Source: Reyranella sp.
GTDB lineage: Bacteria; Pseudomonadota; Alphaproteobacteria; Reyranellales; Reyranellaceae
Length of the DNA stretch: 36,287 bases
Assembly: GCA_022844015.1 (NCBI GenBank)
Contig: JALHMO010000067.1
Location: 1 to 36,287, forward strand
Direction of reading: 5' to 3'
The notes beneath the pieces were generated by a model. That model saw nothing but the letters and a program-made list of their open reading frames with translations. It was not told the DNA's origin and made no database searches. Of the stretch, positions 1 to 8,760 are shown piece by piece (the stretch's first letter is position 1; every line of letters begins with the position of its first letter). Made by a program: the position numbers and the translations under genes.

Positions 1-328
1 CCGATTAAAGTGGTACGTGAGTTGGGTTCAAAACGTCGTGAGACAGTTTGGTCCCTATCTGCTGTGGGTGTTCGAGACTTGAGAGGAGCCGTCCTTAGTA
101 CGAGAGGACCGGGATGGACGTACCTCTGGTGTACCAGTTGTGACGCCAGTCGCAGCGCTGGGTAGCTATGTACTGAAGGGATAAACGCTGAAAGCATCTA
201 AGCGTGAAACCCGCCTCGAAACTAGGTCTCGCTGAGAGCCGTGGTAGACCACCACGTTGATAGGCCGCATGTGCAAGTGCAGCGATGCATTCAGCTTAGC
301 GGTACTAATAGCTCGATCGGCTTGATTT
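1..328 (+). rRNA. rrl: 23S ribosomal RNA, 3' end (partial)
   Basis: The window begins inside the 23S gene and holds roughly its last 330 bases (domain VI and the end of domain V). The universally conserved sarcin-ricin loop AGTACGAGAGGACC lies at 97-110. The conserved 3' segment containing GCGGTACTAATAGCTCGATCGG runs to about 328. The exact 3' end is estimated by comparison with other bacterial 23S genes. The small reading frames that cross this stretch are not genes. Confidence 0.98.
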
Positions 329-420
329 CATCGTTCCGTGCAGCGGTCGACATCCGCTGCCGGCCACGTGTTACCCAGGGTTTTGGCCCGGACAATAGAC
401 CTCTTCCTGCGCGCTTCGAC

Positions 421-538
421 GACCTGGTGGTTCTAGCGAGGGGTGAACACCCGATCCCATTCCGAACTCGGCCGTGAAAACCCTCAGCGCCGATGGTACT
501 GTGTCTCAAGGCACGGGAGAGTAGGTCACTGCCAGGTC
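421..538 (+). rRNA. rrf: 5S ribosomal RNA
   Basis: Helix I is visible as GACCTGG (421-427) pairing with CCAGGTC (532-538). Between them lie the 5S-typical segments GGTGAACACCCGATCCCATTCC and GGGAGAGTAGGTC. The length of about 118 nt is normal. It lies about 90 bp after the 23S end, as expected for one rRNA transcript. The ends may be off by one or two bases. Confidence 0.97.
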
Positions 539-595
539 TTCCAAGCGCGCAGGAACTTCCGATGGACGACCGGGCCAGAGCGCGCACGGATTTGA

Positions 596-672
<77 letters not shown>

Positions 673-677
673 ATATG

Positions 678-718
678 AAACCCCAGCAACTTCTACGAGT
701 TGCTGGGGTTTTTCTTTT
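678..718 (+). terminator. Intrinsic terminator of the rrn operon
   Basis: A perfect 11-bp stem, CCCCAGCAACT (681-691) against AGTTGCTGGGG (698-708), with the 6-nt loop TCTACG. It is preceded by AAA and followed by TTTTTCTTTT. It starts only a few bases after the tRNA CCA end, so it very probably ends the rRNA/tRNA transcript. Confidence 0.95.
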
Positions 719-748
719 CGCGATGGTAGCCGCCCCGGAGCGACGATC

Positions 749-1969
749 ATGAGCGATACGCGCGATCTCGATATTCTCTCGGCGGCATTTCACGCAAACC
801 CGTTCCCGACACTGGATCGCATGCACGCGGCAGGCCCGGTTGTCCGCCTGAAGTTGCCGATCGTCGGGTGGACATGGCTCGCCGTTACCCATGATTCCTG
901 CACGGTGCTGCTGAAGGATCATCAGACCTTCGCCCGCGATCCGGCCAATGCCGGGAGCAGGACGCAGGCGCGAATACTGAGGTTTCTGCCGCGGACGATC
1001 GGTCTTCTTGCGCTGAACATGCTCGGTTTCGATGACCCGGAGCATCGCCGCCTGCGTGGCCTCGTCGACCAGGCATTTCAGCGCCGCACGATCGAGGCGC
1101 TGAGACCGATGATCGCGGAGATCGCGGATCGGCTTCTCGACAGGCTGCAAGGGAGGGCCGAGGCCGACCTCATGGCCGATTTCTGCCGGGACCTGCCTCT
1201 CTCGGTCATCTGCGCGATGCTCGGCCTGCCGGAGCGGGATCACGCCCGGTTCAGGAACTGGCTGGGCGGCCTGAAGGACACGGCGAGCGTTGGCGCGGTC
1301 ATCGGCGCCCTTCCCGGCGTGATCCGGGTCGTCCGCTACCTGCGCCGCGTCTCGAGACCGGGTGGCGGGGCATTGCCGGAAGGATTGGTCGCGGCCCTGC
1401 GCGATGCCGCGGCGGGCGGCCAGATGCTCAGCGAGGACGAGCTGGTCTCGATGATCTTCCTGCTGTTCGGGGCCGGACAGGAAACCACCACCCATTTGAT
1501 CTCCGGCGCGATCCTTGCCCTGCTGACGCACGAGAATCAACGGAGCCGGTTGGCGCGCGAGCCTGACCGGATCGCCGACTGCGTCGAGGAATGCCTGCGC
1601 TGGGTCTCGCCTGTGCAGATGACGAAGCCGCGCTTCGCGACTCGCGACGTGGTCTGGCAAGGCCGGCAATTCCGGCGAGGCGACATGCTCGCGGCCTTTC
1701 TGGCGGCGGCGAATGTCGACTCGGCCAAGTTCGTGAACCCTCACGCGTTCGACATCGCGCGATATCCCAACCCCCACCTTTCGTTCGGCACGGGTGCGCA
1801 TTTCTGCCTCGGCTTCGAGCTCGCTCGAATGGAGACCGCGATCGCCCTCGAGCGACTTTGGGCGCGTTTTCCGGGCATGCGCCTTGTCGAGGACAAAGGG
1901 GCGATCGCCTGGCGCAGGCGGCTCGGCATACGCGCCCTGGTGCGGTTGCCGGTCCGGCTCGCAGCGTAG
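749..1969 (+). CDS. Cytochrome P450 (bacterial class I, soluble)
   Basis: A 406-residue haem-thiolate monooxygenase, full length for the bacterial CYP family. The I-helix oxygen-activation motif GAGQETT is at 241-247. The K-helix ExxR is E281-R284. The haem loop FGTGAHFCLG is at 346-355, with C353 as the thiolate ligand. There is no N-terminal membrane anchor, so it should be cytoplasmic and use a ferredoxin/reductase pair, neither of which is encoded here. ATG at 749 follows GGAG (737-740) at a good spacing. It starts about 30 bp after the rrn terminator, so it needs its own promoter within or overlapping that region, or limited read-through. No neighbour indicates the substrate. Confidence 0.95.
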   Translation: MSDTRDLDILSAAFHANPFPTLDRMHAAGPVVRLKLPIVGWTWLAVTHDSCTVLLKDHQTFARDPANAGSRTQARILRFLPRTIGLLALNMLGFDDPEHRRLRGLVDQAFQRRTIEALRPMIAEIADRLLDRLQGRAEADLMADFCRDLPLSVICAMLGLPERDHARFRNWLGGLKDTASVGAVIGALPGVIRVVRYLRRVSRPGGGALPEGLVAALRDAAAGGQMLSEDELVSMIFLLFGAGQETTTHLISGAILALLTHENQRSRLAREPDRIADCVEECLRWVSPVQMTKPRFATRDVVWQGRQFRRGDMLAAFLAAANVDSAKFVNPHAFDIARYPNPHLSFGTGAHFCLGFELARMETAIALERLWARFPGMRLVEDKGAIAWRRRLGIRALVRLPVRLAA

Positions 1970-2082
1970 GGCGTCCCATCAGGCGAGGACAAAGGAGACG
2001 GCGCGCCCCGCAAGCGCCTGGGCCAAGGCCCCAGCTTCGAGGAAGAGGCGACGCCGGAGGCCGGGAAGCCCACTCGATTACG

Positions 2083-3045
2083 TCAATGCCGCGCTCGCCA
2101 AATCCGGGCGGCAGCCTTGCAGAGGCCGCGCCGCGATGCCTGCTCGGCGTCGACCGTCGTCACGTCGAGACCCTGCCCGGTCAAGGCAGCCTCGTAGAGG
2201 CGGCCTAGCGCGCCGGTTGCGATCAGCCACAGCGATTGCATCGGCCCGTGGCGGTGTACCGCATCGGCGATCTCGGCTCCGATCAGGAGCCCCGACAGGC
2301 GCGCCGCGCCATCGGCGCGCTGCTCGAACCCCAGGAGCTGCGAGGCGCGCAGGCGAAACAGCGACGCCGTCAACGCGGTCGGCGCGGCCAGCGCCGTCGA
2401 AAGTCCTTCCCGGAACGGTCGGCCATCCGCCGCCTGGGGCTCGCTTCCGTCGATGGCGTGGGCGAGGATGCTGTGCCGGGAGATCACCGAGAACAGCTCG
2501 CCGGTCATGTAGGTCGAGAACTCGACGATGTGGCCGGCCTCGATCCTGATCCATTTGCTGTGAGTGCCCGGGATGCAGACGAGACCGGTAAAGCCGGGCT
2601 CGGTCGCGCCGAGAAGCTGGGTCTCTTCGCCGCGCATGACGTCGGGCCGTTCGGGCAGGGCCTGGGCGATGCCCGGCAGGATTCGGATGTCGCCGGGTGC
2701 GTCGACCCGGATGGCGCCCTCGTGAAGGGAATCGAGGCGCGTCGGTGTTCCCAGATACGGCGCTTCGGCCCAGCCCTGCCGCGCGCCCGCCATGCCGCAG
2801 ATCAGGACCGGTACCTCCGCCTCGGCGCCGAGTCGCGCGACGTGATCACCCAGCACCGGTGCAAATCCCGAGTCGAGGCAGTGCAGCATGCCTTCGCCGC
2901 CGCGGCTTTCCGCCATCACCCTGCCATCGGCCGAGATCAGCCAGCCGCGAAAGCTGCTGGTGCCCCAGTCGACCACCACGAAGGCTCTTGCCGCGTCGCG
3001 CGACGGACGTTCGTCAGGGATCAATCCGCAACTCCTCGATGCCAT
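2083..3045 (-). CDS. dgoK: 2-dehydro-3-deoxygalactonokinase
   Basis: DgoK phosphorylates 2-keto-3-deoxy-galactonate with ATP in the De Ley-Doudoroff galactonate pathway. The 320-residue product shows the family blocks in order: DWGTSSFRGWLI near the N terminus, MRGEETQLLG, CIPGTHSKWI, then the FSTYMTGELFSVISRHSIL region and GLLIGAEI. The ATG at 3045 gives an N-terminal extension of about 25 residues. A TTG at 3024 has a better-placed GAGGAG upstream and may be the true start. The usual partner KDPGal aldolase (DgoA) is not adjacent. The gene lies 86 bp downstream of tctC on the same strand and may be the last gene of that operon. Confidence 0.93.
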   Translation of the reverse strand: MASRSCGLIPDERPSRDAARAFVVVDWGTSSFRGWLISADGRVMAESRGGEGMLHCLDSGFAPVLGDHVARLGAEAEVPVLICGMAGARQGWAEAPYLGTPTRLDSLHEGAIRVDAPGDIRILPGIAQALPERPDVMRGEETQLLGATEPGFTGLVCIPGTHSKWIRIEAGHIVEFSTYMTGELFSVISRHSILAHAIDGSEPQAADGRPFREGLSTALAAPTALTASLFRLRASQLLGFEQRADGAARLSGLLIGAEIADAVHRHGPMQSLWLIATGALGRLYEAALTGQGLDVTTVDAEQASRRGLCKAAARIWRARH

Positions 3046-3131
3046 CCTGCGCCAGGATGACAGTCATGATCGGGCAGAGCGGAGGCGCCCAGCGACAGAC
3101 GACAGGTGACCGCGTCGACGGCGGCCGGCTC

Positions 3132-4145
3132 CTACTCAGCCTTGGCACCGGACTGCTGGATGATGGGCAGCCAGACGGCCTGGTCGTCCACGATCAGCTT
3201 GCGTGCGGCGGCGGGCGAGCCGGGCGGCAGCATGAAGAACCCTTGGACCAGGAGCTTCTCCTTGATCTGCGGCATCTCGCTGATCCGGTTGAGCTCGGCA
3301 TTGAAGCGCGAGACGATCGCCTGCGGCGTGCTCGCCGGTACCGCGAAGCCCAGCCACGTCGCGACCACGAAATCGGCCACGCCGGCCTCGCCCATCGTCG
3401 GCACGTCGGGCAGCATGGGCTGGCGCTCCTTGCTGGTGACGGCGAGCGCCTTGAGCTTGCCGGCCTTGATCTGGCCCAGCACCGTCGGCGTGTTGAAGAA
3501 GCCCATAGTGACCTCGCCGTTCATCACCGCGAGAATGGCCGGCGGCGCGCCGCGATAGGGGACGTGCTGCACCTTGGTGCCGACGCGCTGCTCGAAGATG
3601 ACGCCGGAGAGGTGGATGCTGCTGCCGACGCCGCTCGAGCCGTAGGTGAGCTCGCCCGGCCTGGCGCGCACCTGGGCGATCAGGTCGGCCACGCTCGTCG
3701 CCGGGTTGCCGGCAGCGACGACCAGCACGTTCGGGAGCGTGCCGGATATCGCGACGGGTATCAGGTCCTTGAGCGGGTCGTAGCCCGGCGCCTTGTAGAG
3801 ACCGAGGTTGAACACCGTCGTGCCCTGCGAGATCAGCAGCAGGGTGTAGCCGTCGGCCGGGGCGCGCGCCCCCTCCGCGGTCGCCATCAGGCCGCCGGCG
3901 CCGCCCTTGTTGTCGACGACGACCGGCTGGCCGAGCGCCTTGGCCAGCTCCTCGGCATAGGTACGGCCGACAATGTCGGCGCCGGCGCCCGCCACGAACG
4001 GGATGATCATGCGGACCGGGCGCTCCGGCCAGGCGGCATGCGCCGGCGATGGAGCAAGCATCAGTGTGCCCGGCAGCAGCGCGCCGGCCAGGACGCGCCG
4101 CCTCCCCAGAGTTTGTCGCATTGGATTTTCCCGCTTCTTGTTCAT
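3132..4145 (-). CDS. TctC/Bug-family periplasmic solute-binding protein
   Basis: An extracytoplasmic binding protein of the tripartite tricarboxylate transporter family (337 aa). The N terminus is a Tat-like signal (GRRRVLAGALL) with a probable AHA-A cleavage. Family features follow: WPERPVRMIIPFVAGAGADIVGR at the mature start, VVDNKGGAGG, then YTLLLISQGT and VPYRGAPPAI. ATG 4145 overlaps the stop of the upstream MmgE/PrpD gene in an ATGA arrangement and is preceded by GGGAGGAA, so the two genes are translationally coupled. A second ATG eight codons in is less likely. No TctA or TctB membrane subunit is present, so this is an orphan Bug protein. Its ligand, probably a carboxylate, cannot be named. 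Confidence 0.93.
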   Translation of the reverse strand: MNKKRENPMRQTLGRRRVLAGALLPGTLMLAPSPAHAAWPERPVRMIIPFVAGAGADIVGRTYAEELAKALGQPVVVDNKGGAGGLMATAEGARAPADGYTLLLISQGTTVFNLGLYKAPGYDPLKDLIPVAISGTLPNVLVVAAGNPATSVADLIAQVRARPGELTYGSSGVGSSIHLSGVIFEQRVGTKVQHVPYRGAPPAILAVMNGEVTMGFFNTPTVLGQIKAGKLKALAVTSKERQPMLPDVPTMGEAGVADFVVATWLGFAVPASTPQAIVSRFNAELNRISEMPQIKEKLLVQGFFMLPPGSPAAARKLIVDDQAVWLPIIQQSGAKAE

Positions 4146-5542
4146 CGTCGCGTTCCTCCCTCGAGCGCACTGCAAAGATCGCCGATATCGGTGAGGCGGT
4201 CGATGCCAAGAATCATGGCGCGCGCATGCTCGATGGCGTGGGCATCGAGCACGCCGCTGGCGCAGCTGCGGTACTTCTGGTCGGCGTCGGCATCCGACAT
4301 CGGATTGGCCGGCGCGCCCGGCGGGACGTCGCAGCGCATCCGGGCGCTCTCGCCATCCGCTAGCCGCACCTCGACGGCGGCCGGAAACAGGCCGTTGTCG
4401 GGCAGGTCGTCGGCCTGACGGATCTCGATCAGGGACATGAATTTCTGCACCAGCGGATCGCCGAGGGAAGCGTCGGTGAAATGCGAGCTGCCCAGCGCGC
4501 CGAAGCGCAGCGCCGCGGCAACGCAGTAGCGCAGGCTGACTCGCGCCCGCAGGGTGTCGTCGGGAATTCCTTCGCGCAAGGTCATGAAGTTCCACGGATG
4601 GACGTGACAGACGATGCCCGTCACCTCGTGCAGGCGGGCCCCCAACTCGGCATGCAAGGCCAGCGTGGCGTGGACCGCTGCGTGGGTCGGAGCCCCCGAA
4701 GGATAGGGCTTGAAGATGATGCCGGACCGAAGGAGCTCGAAGGGCTGACCGAGCGGCAGCGAGCCGGGCAGGCAGGGCGGCGGGCCGCCGGCGAACAGGT
4801 TGAAAAAGCCGTACCGGCCGTCGAGCGCGTCCGCGTCCGACAGGAATCCTTTCTCCGCCAGCAGGGCGGCCTGCACGGCATCGCGGGAGGTGAGGCCGGC
4901 GTGCAGCGCCATCGTCATGGTGCCGAAATTCTGCCGCAGGCCACTCGCCATGGATGCGGCGATCCCCAGTGCCGCCCGGAAGGGCCGGGGTCCCAACCCG
5001 AGCAGCCGGCAGCACGCTGCGGTTGTACCCAGCACGCCGAGCGTACGCGTCACGTGCCAGCCCGCTTCGTAGAGGCGCGGGTTGAGCTGGCGGCCCAGCA
5101 CGACATTGATCTCGAAGCCCACGACGTAGGCCAGCAGCACCTCGGCGCCGCTGCGATGGCGCGCCTGGCCGAGCGGCAGCAGGGCCGACACCAGCGGCGC
5201 GCTCGGATGGGACATCATCGGTTCGCTGTTGTCGTCGAACAGCTCGGCATGGGCTGCCGTGCCGTTGGCGAGCGCGGCCGCGAGAATGTCCGCCTTGAAG
5301 GGATGTCCGATGATCGAGCAGGGTCCATCGCCCTGACCGAGCTCTCGTGCGAGCGCGGTCGCGATCCGTGCCGAATCGAGCTGCGATCCCGACAGCGACA
5401 CCGCGAGCGTGTCGAGAAAGGCCTTCCGCGCAAGAGCGAAGGCAGCCGGCGAGACCCGATCGGCCGCGAGCGTTTCCGCCCATGCCGAGATCTGGTCGAT
5501 GGTGTTGCGCTCCTGCGTCAAGGCACCCCCACGGCAAGCCAT
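4142..5542 (-). CDS. MmgE/PrpD family protein
   Basis: A member of the 2-methylcitrate dehydratase/cis-aconitate decarboxylase/iminodisuccinate epimerase superfamily. The N-terminal ISAWAETLAAD block, the LDTLAVSLSGS and NGTAAHAELFDDNSE segments, and a C-terminal domain with IIFKPYPSGAPTHAA are all present. The length is normal (466 aa from ATG 5542). Upstream in-frame starts exist (ATG 5584, TTG 5626), but the fold begins close to the ATG chosen here. It lies between a GntR regulator and a coupled tctC gene. This pairing recurs widely and suggests a hydroxy-/tricarboxylate or amide substrate. The specific reaction cannot be assigned. Confidence 0.92.
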   Translation of the reverse strand: MACRGGALTQERNTIDQISAWAETLAADRVSPAAFALARKAFLDTLAVSLSGSQLDSARIATALARELGQGDGPCSIIGHPFKADILAAALANGTAAHAELFDDNSEPMMSHPSAPLVSALLPLGQARHRSGAEVLLAYVVGFEINVVLGRQLNPRLYEAGWHVTRTLGVLGTTAACCRLLGLGPRPFRAALGIAASMASGLRQNFGTMTMALHAGLTSRDAVQAALLAEKGFLSDADALDGRYGFFNLFAGGPPPCLPGSLPLGQPFELLRSGIIFKPYPSGAPTHAAVHATLALHAELGARLHEVTGIVCHVHPWNFMTLREGIPDDTLRARVSLRYCVAAALRFGALGSSHFTDASLGDPLVQKFMSLIEIRQADDLPDNGLFPAAVEVRLADGESARMRCDVPPGAPANPMSDADADQKYRSCASGVLDAHAIEHARAMILGIDRLTDIGDLCSALEGGTRR

Positions 5543-5671
5543 TCCCGCAATGTCGAGCCCTTGCGGAAGCGACGGCCTCGGCATCAAAGCGGGATCGCGG
5601 CCGAAAATCCACGGCCAGCCTCGCAAGGATGGGTTGCGCCGCAGCCAGCGCCGGCGTGCGGCGCGGGATTG

Positions 5672-6352
5672 TCAGGCGGAAGCCCCGGCCTCGTCGTAGT
5701 ACGACCGCACCAGGGACGCCGTGGCCGCGATGTGCTGGTCGAGGCGTGCCACGGCGTCCTCCTCGTCGCCGCGCAGGGCGGCCAGCATGATGCCGTCGTG
5801 ATCGGTGCCGACGTCGGCCATCATCGACTTCGTCGGGATGGCGATCCGCCGGTAACGGTCGAAGCGGTCGAACAGCTGGCGGCAGAAATCGAGAAGGGCC
5901 GGCGAGTCGCAGGCGGAGATCAGGGCGAAGTGGAAGCGGCGATGCCGCTCCTCCCAATCCTCGTCGATCGGGCGATTCTCGCCGACCAGGGCGCGCACGG
6001 CGGCGAACTCCGCCTGCGCCGCCTCGATGTGCTGCCGCCAATGCCGGCCGCCGGACGCGATCGACAGGCGCATCGCCATGCCCTCGAGGCGCCGGCGCGA
6101 CAGGGCCACGTCCTCGAAATCCGCGCGCGAGGCCGGCGCCACCCGAAATCCCCGGCCGCCGTCGGCGACGACCAGCCCGCTGCCGCTCAGGACCGTCAGC
6201 GCCTCGCGCAGCGGCGTCAGGCCAACGGCATAGCGATGCTGCAACACCTTCAGCGGCAGGCCGGCGCCGGGGGCCAGCCGGGCGGCGAGGATGTCGGCGC
6301 GCAGCCGGGCGAGCGCCTGCGCGGTCACGGTGACGGCCATGCGAGCCCCCAT
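5672..6352 (-). CDS. GntR-family transcriptional regulator, FadR/FCD type
   Basis: A 226-residue regulator with an N-terminal winged helix (residues about 10-70, containing LPLKVLQHRYAVGLTPLREAL and the GSGLV wing). The C-terminal all-helical FCD domain carries the ligand/metal-type residues D and H in DEDWEERHRRFH and later histidines. It is first in the GntR-PrpD-TctC-DgoK gene set, with 129 bp to the next gene, and diverges from the Rieske oxygenase gene. It most likely controls one or both of these units. ATG 6340 is an alternative start. Confidence 0.93.
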   Translation of the reverse strand: MGARMAVTVTAQALARLRADILAARLAPGAGLPLKVLQHRYAVGLTPLREALTVLSGSGLVVADGGRGFRVAPASRADFEDVALSRRRLEGMAMRLSIASGGRHWRQHIEAAQAEFAAVRALVGENRPIDEDWEERHRRFHFALISACDSPALLDFCRQLFDRFDRYRRIAIPTKSMMADVGTDHDGIMLAALRGDEEDAVARLDQHIAATASLVRSYYDEAGASA

Positions 6353-6481
6353 GCAAGTTCGATGCCTGATATTTGGGCGGACCTGCCTCGGAACCGGGCG
6401 CAGATATATATCGACGCCTCTCCACGGTCACCCCAATCGCTCATACCCTGTTTCAGGCAGTGCGTACGGGTATCGACGCGC

Positions 6482-6649
6482 TTCTCCTCTCCTCCCCAGC
6501 TTTGCTGGGGAGGTGTCCGCGTAATCGCGGACGGAGGGGTCATGAGTCACAGTCACGCTGCTCATGACCCCTTGTCGCCGCAAGACCCTTCGGCTTCGCT
6601 CAGGGCAGGCGGCGACACCTCCCCAGCGCAGCTGGGGAGGAGAAGAGAA
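6482..6649. repeat. Palindromic intergenic element with nested hairpins (CCTCCCCAGC family)
   Basis: The outer arms (about 6482-6520 and 6611-6649) are inverted copies of each other. Each carries its own hairpin, CCTCCCCAGC-N3/4-GCTGGGGAGG. Inside is a second inverted repeat, GGGGTCATGAG (6536-6546) and CTCATGACCCC (6561-6571). Next to it is a CTTCGGCTTCGCTCAGGG segment typical of another repeat family. It fills most of the gap between the divergent gntR and Rieske genes. No transposase is encoded, so it is a non-autonomous (MITE-like) repeat. The same core recurs at about 15727-16043 and 36170-36228. Confidence 0.88.
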
Positions 6650-6691
6650 CGCGCCTCACCTCAAGCGTCCTGCTGATTTGCGGAGGTGCCC

Positions 6692-7939
6692 ATGGATCAG
6701 CCTATCGTCGACCGCCGTCCAGCCATCCAGGCGCGGCCCCCCGTGGTCGCGGCGCTGCTAGCCGAGATTGCTGGCCTCGATGCGGCCTCGGCATCGGAAA
6801 GCATGATGCCGGCGGGCTGCTACACCGAGCCGGACTTCTTCGCGTTCGAGCAGAAGGAGGTCTTCAGCCGCACCTGGAACTGCGTCGGCCGGGTCGAGCA
6901 GGTGGCCGCGCCGGGCGATTGCCTGGCGGCGGAGGTCGCCGGAGAGCCGGTCCTGGTCACCCGTGGCGGCGATGGCGCGCTCCATGCGATGAGCGCCATC
7001 TGCCAGCATCGCGGCGAGATCATTCCGTGTCCGGAGAAGGGCAAGCCGCTGCGCTGCCCGCTGCATTTCTGGACCTACGACATGGAAGGCAAGCTGTCGG
7101 GGGCGCCCCGCATGGGCAGTGCCGAGGACGTGCTGGCGCTGCGCCGGCGCGTGCGCCTGCCCGAGATCCGGCTCGAGCTGTGGCACGGCTTCATCTTCGT
7201 CAATCTCGATGCCCATGCGGCACCGCTCGGCCCCAGCCTCGCCAAGCTCGAGCCGCTGTGGGCGGGTTACGAGGCGACCGGGCTCGTGGCCGTGCCGCCG
7301 GCCATGAGCGACACGCCCCTGCCGTGGAACTGGAAGGTGCAGGTCGAGAACTTCACCGATGCCTATCATCCCGAGTTCGTCCATATCGGCACGCACGATT
7401 TCGCGCCCAGCGTCCTGACGGGGGACGGCGTGCGCTTCACCGAGATGCTGCCGGGCGACAACGCCATCGTGCGCTCGGTGCCGATGCGCACGCCCGACGG
7501 CGGCATGATGAAGGACGGCTGGGGCCCCGAGGCCGCCTTCCCACCGATCGCGACCCTTCCCGCCGAGCAGCGCCGGCGCATCCATTTCGCCATGCTGCCG
7601 CCCAGCCTCACCATGATGTTCGCGCCCAACACGGTGGCCTACACGCTGATCCGCCCGGCCGGCGTCACCGCAACCTTCGCAGGCTCCGATCGCGTCACAT
7701 ACGGCGGCTGGCTGCTGCCGCGGAGCACCATAGACCTTCCCGACTTCATCGATCGCTGCAAGGCCGTGAGCGAGGGCGGCTCGAAGATCTGGGCGCAGGA
7801 CGTGCCGATCAATCTCGGCATGCAGGCGGCGAAGAGCTCGCGCTTCCTGCCGGCCGGCGTCTATGGGCCGCTGGAGCGGACCCTGCAGCAGTTCAATGTC
7901 TGGCTGCTCGAGAAGTACCGGCAGGCGATGGCGACCTGA
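6692..7939 (+). CDS. Rieske non-haem iron oxygenase, alpha subunit
   Basis: An aromatic-ring-hydroxylating dioxygenase or demethylase large subunit, 415 aa. The Rieske [2Fe-2S] site is C104-x-H106 and C122-x2-H125. The catalytic mononuclear iron site is in NFTDAYHPEFVH, with H226 and H231 as ligands and D223 as the bridging Asp; a late Asp in WAQDVPIN is the probable third ligand. ATG 6692 is preceded by GGAGG at 5 nt, which rules out the in-frame GTG at 6686. No beta subunit, ferredoxin or reductase lies nearby, so it is probably a homo-oligomeric (alpha-only) enzyme using a remote reductase. The divergent GntR protein is a candidate regulator. Substrate unknown. Confidence 0.95.
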   Translation: MDQPIVDRRPAIQARPPVVAALLAEIAGLDAASASESMMPAGCYTEPDFFAFEQKEVFSRTWNCVGRVEQVAAPGDCLAAEVAGEPVLVTRGGDGALHAMSAICQHRGEIIPCPEKGKPLRCPLHFWTYDMEGKLSGAPRMGSAEDVLALRRRVRLPEIRLELWHGFIFVNLDAHAAPLGPSLAKLEPLWAGYEATGLVAVPPAMSDTPLPWNWKVQVENFTDAYHPEFVHIGTHDFAPSVLTGDGVRFTEMLPGDNAIVRSVPMRTPDGGMMKDGWGPEAAFPPIATLPAEQRRRIHFAMLPPSLTMMFAPNTVAYTLIRPAGVTATFAGSDRVTYGGWLLPRSTIDLPDFIDRCKAVSEGGSKIWAQDVPINLGMQAAKSSRFLPAGVYGPLERTLQQFNVWLLEKYRQAMAT

Positions 7940-7954
7940 GGAGCGGCAGGGGTC

Positions 7955-8758
7955 TCAGCTGCCGGTCGACGCGTAACGCGCCATGCCGGCGCGCCAGGCG
8001 AGTAGCGACAGGCCGAGGAAGGCGAAGCCTGCGACCGGCGCGATCGGCAGCAGCCAGCCCGGCGCGCCGAGCGGGTCCGGACGGTTCAGGATGGCCAGCG
8101 CCGGGTAGTAGGTCACGCAGGCGAGCGGCACGCCGAAAGTGAGGAGCCGCCGGAACCAGGCGGCATAGATATTGAGCGGATACTGCGCCGCCTGGACGCC
8201 GCCATAGGTGAGCACGTGCGCGATCTCCAGGCTCTCGACGGTCCAGAAGGCAAGCGTAGCCTGCAGGATCAGGATGCCGCCGAACAGCGCCACGCCGCCG
8301 GCCACCGCCCACAGGGCGGTCGCGACCGCGGCGGCATCCCAGTCGATCGGGACCAGATGGCTCGCGAGGACCAGCACGGCGAAGGCCTGCACGAACCGGC
8401 CGAGTCGCGACAGCCGCACCTCGTGGCCGGCCAACTGCAGCGCGGCCGCGCGCGGCCGCAGCAGCACGCGATCGAAGGCGCCGGTGCGCACGAAGTCCGT
8501 CCCGAACACCTCGAAGCCGCGGGTGAGCAAATCGGCGAGCGAGAAGGTGATGTTGACCAGCGCATAGAACAGCGCGGCCTCGCCGAACGTCCAGCCGCCC
8601 ACCGGGCCGAAGCGATCGAACAGCGCGAACACGCCCAGGATCTCGATCGCCGTGGCCGCACAGTGGCCGGCGGTGAGCATCAGGGTCGCTGCCGGGTACT
8701 GCGCCTGCGCGCGCAGCGACGTCATGGCGTAGCGACCATAGAGGGCGAGCGCGTTCAT
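7955..8758 (-). CDS. ABC-2 type permease, second subunit (COG3694-like)
   Basis: A 267-residue integral membrane protein with about six hydrophobic segments and the features of the ABC2_membrane_6 family (DRFGPVGGWTFGEAALFYAL, RTGAFDRVLLRP). ATG 8758 lies 2 bp after the stop of the preceding permease gene, so the three genes 10580-7955 form one tight operon. It pairs with the next permease as a heterodimeric channel for an exporter of the COG4586/4587/3694 type. The cargo is unknown. It ends convergently with the Rieske gene, 15 bp away. Confidence 0.92.
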   Translation of the reverse strand: MNALALYGRYAMTSLRAQAQYPAATLMLTAGHCAATAIEILGVFALFDRFGPVGGWTFGEAALFYALVNITFSLADLLTRGFEVFGTDFVRTGAFDRVLLRPRAAALQLAGHEVRLSRLGRFVQAFAVLVLASHLVPIDWDAAAVATALWAVAGGVALFGGILILQATLAFWTVESLEIAHVLTYGGVQAAQYPLNIYAAWFRRLLTFGVPLACVTYYPALAILNRPDPLGAPGWLLPIAPVAGFAFLGLSLLAWRAGMARYASTGS

Positions 8759-8760
8759 GG

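Noticed and set aside
1970..2082. GC-rich hairpin CTGGG...CCCAG between P450 and dgoK as terminator
   Set aside because: The stem is short with a bulge and no T-tract. No confident call is possible for this stretch.
3132..6431. A 1099-codon open frame on the minus strand
   Set aside because: Only its 3' third (from 4145) reads as a TctC protein. The rest is low-complexity Arg/Gly/Pro-rich translation out of frame with the PrpD and GntR genes, as expected in high-GC DNA.
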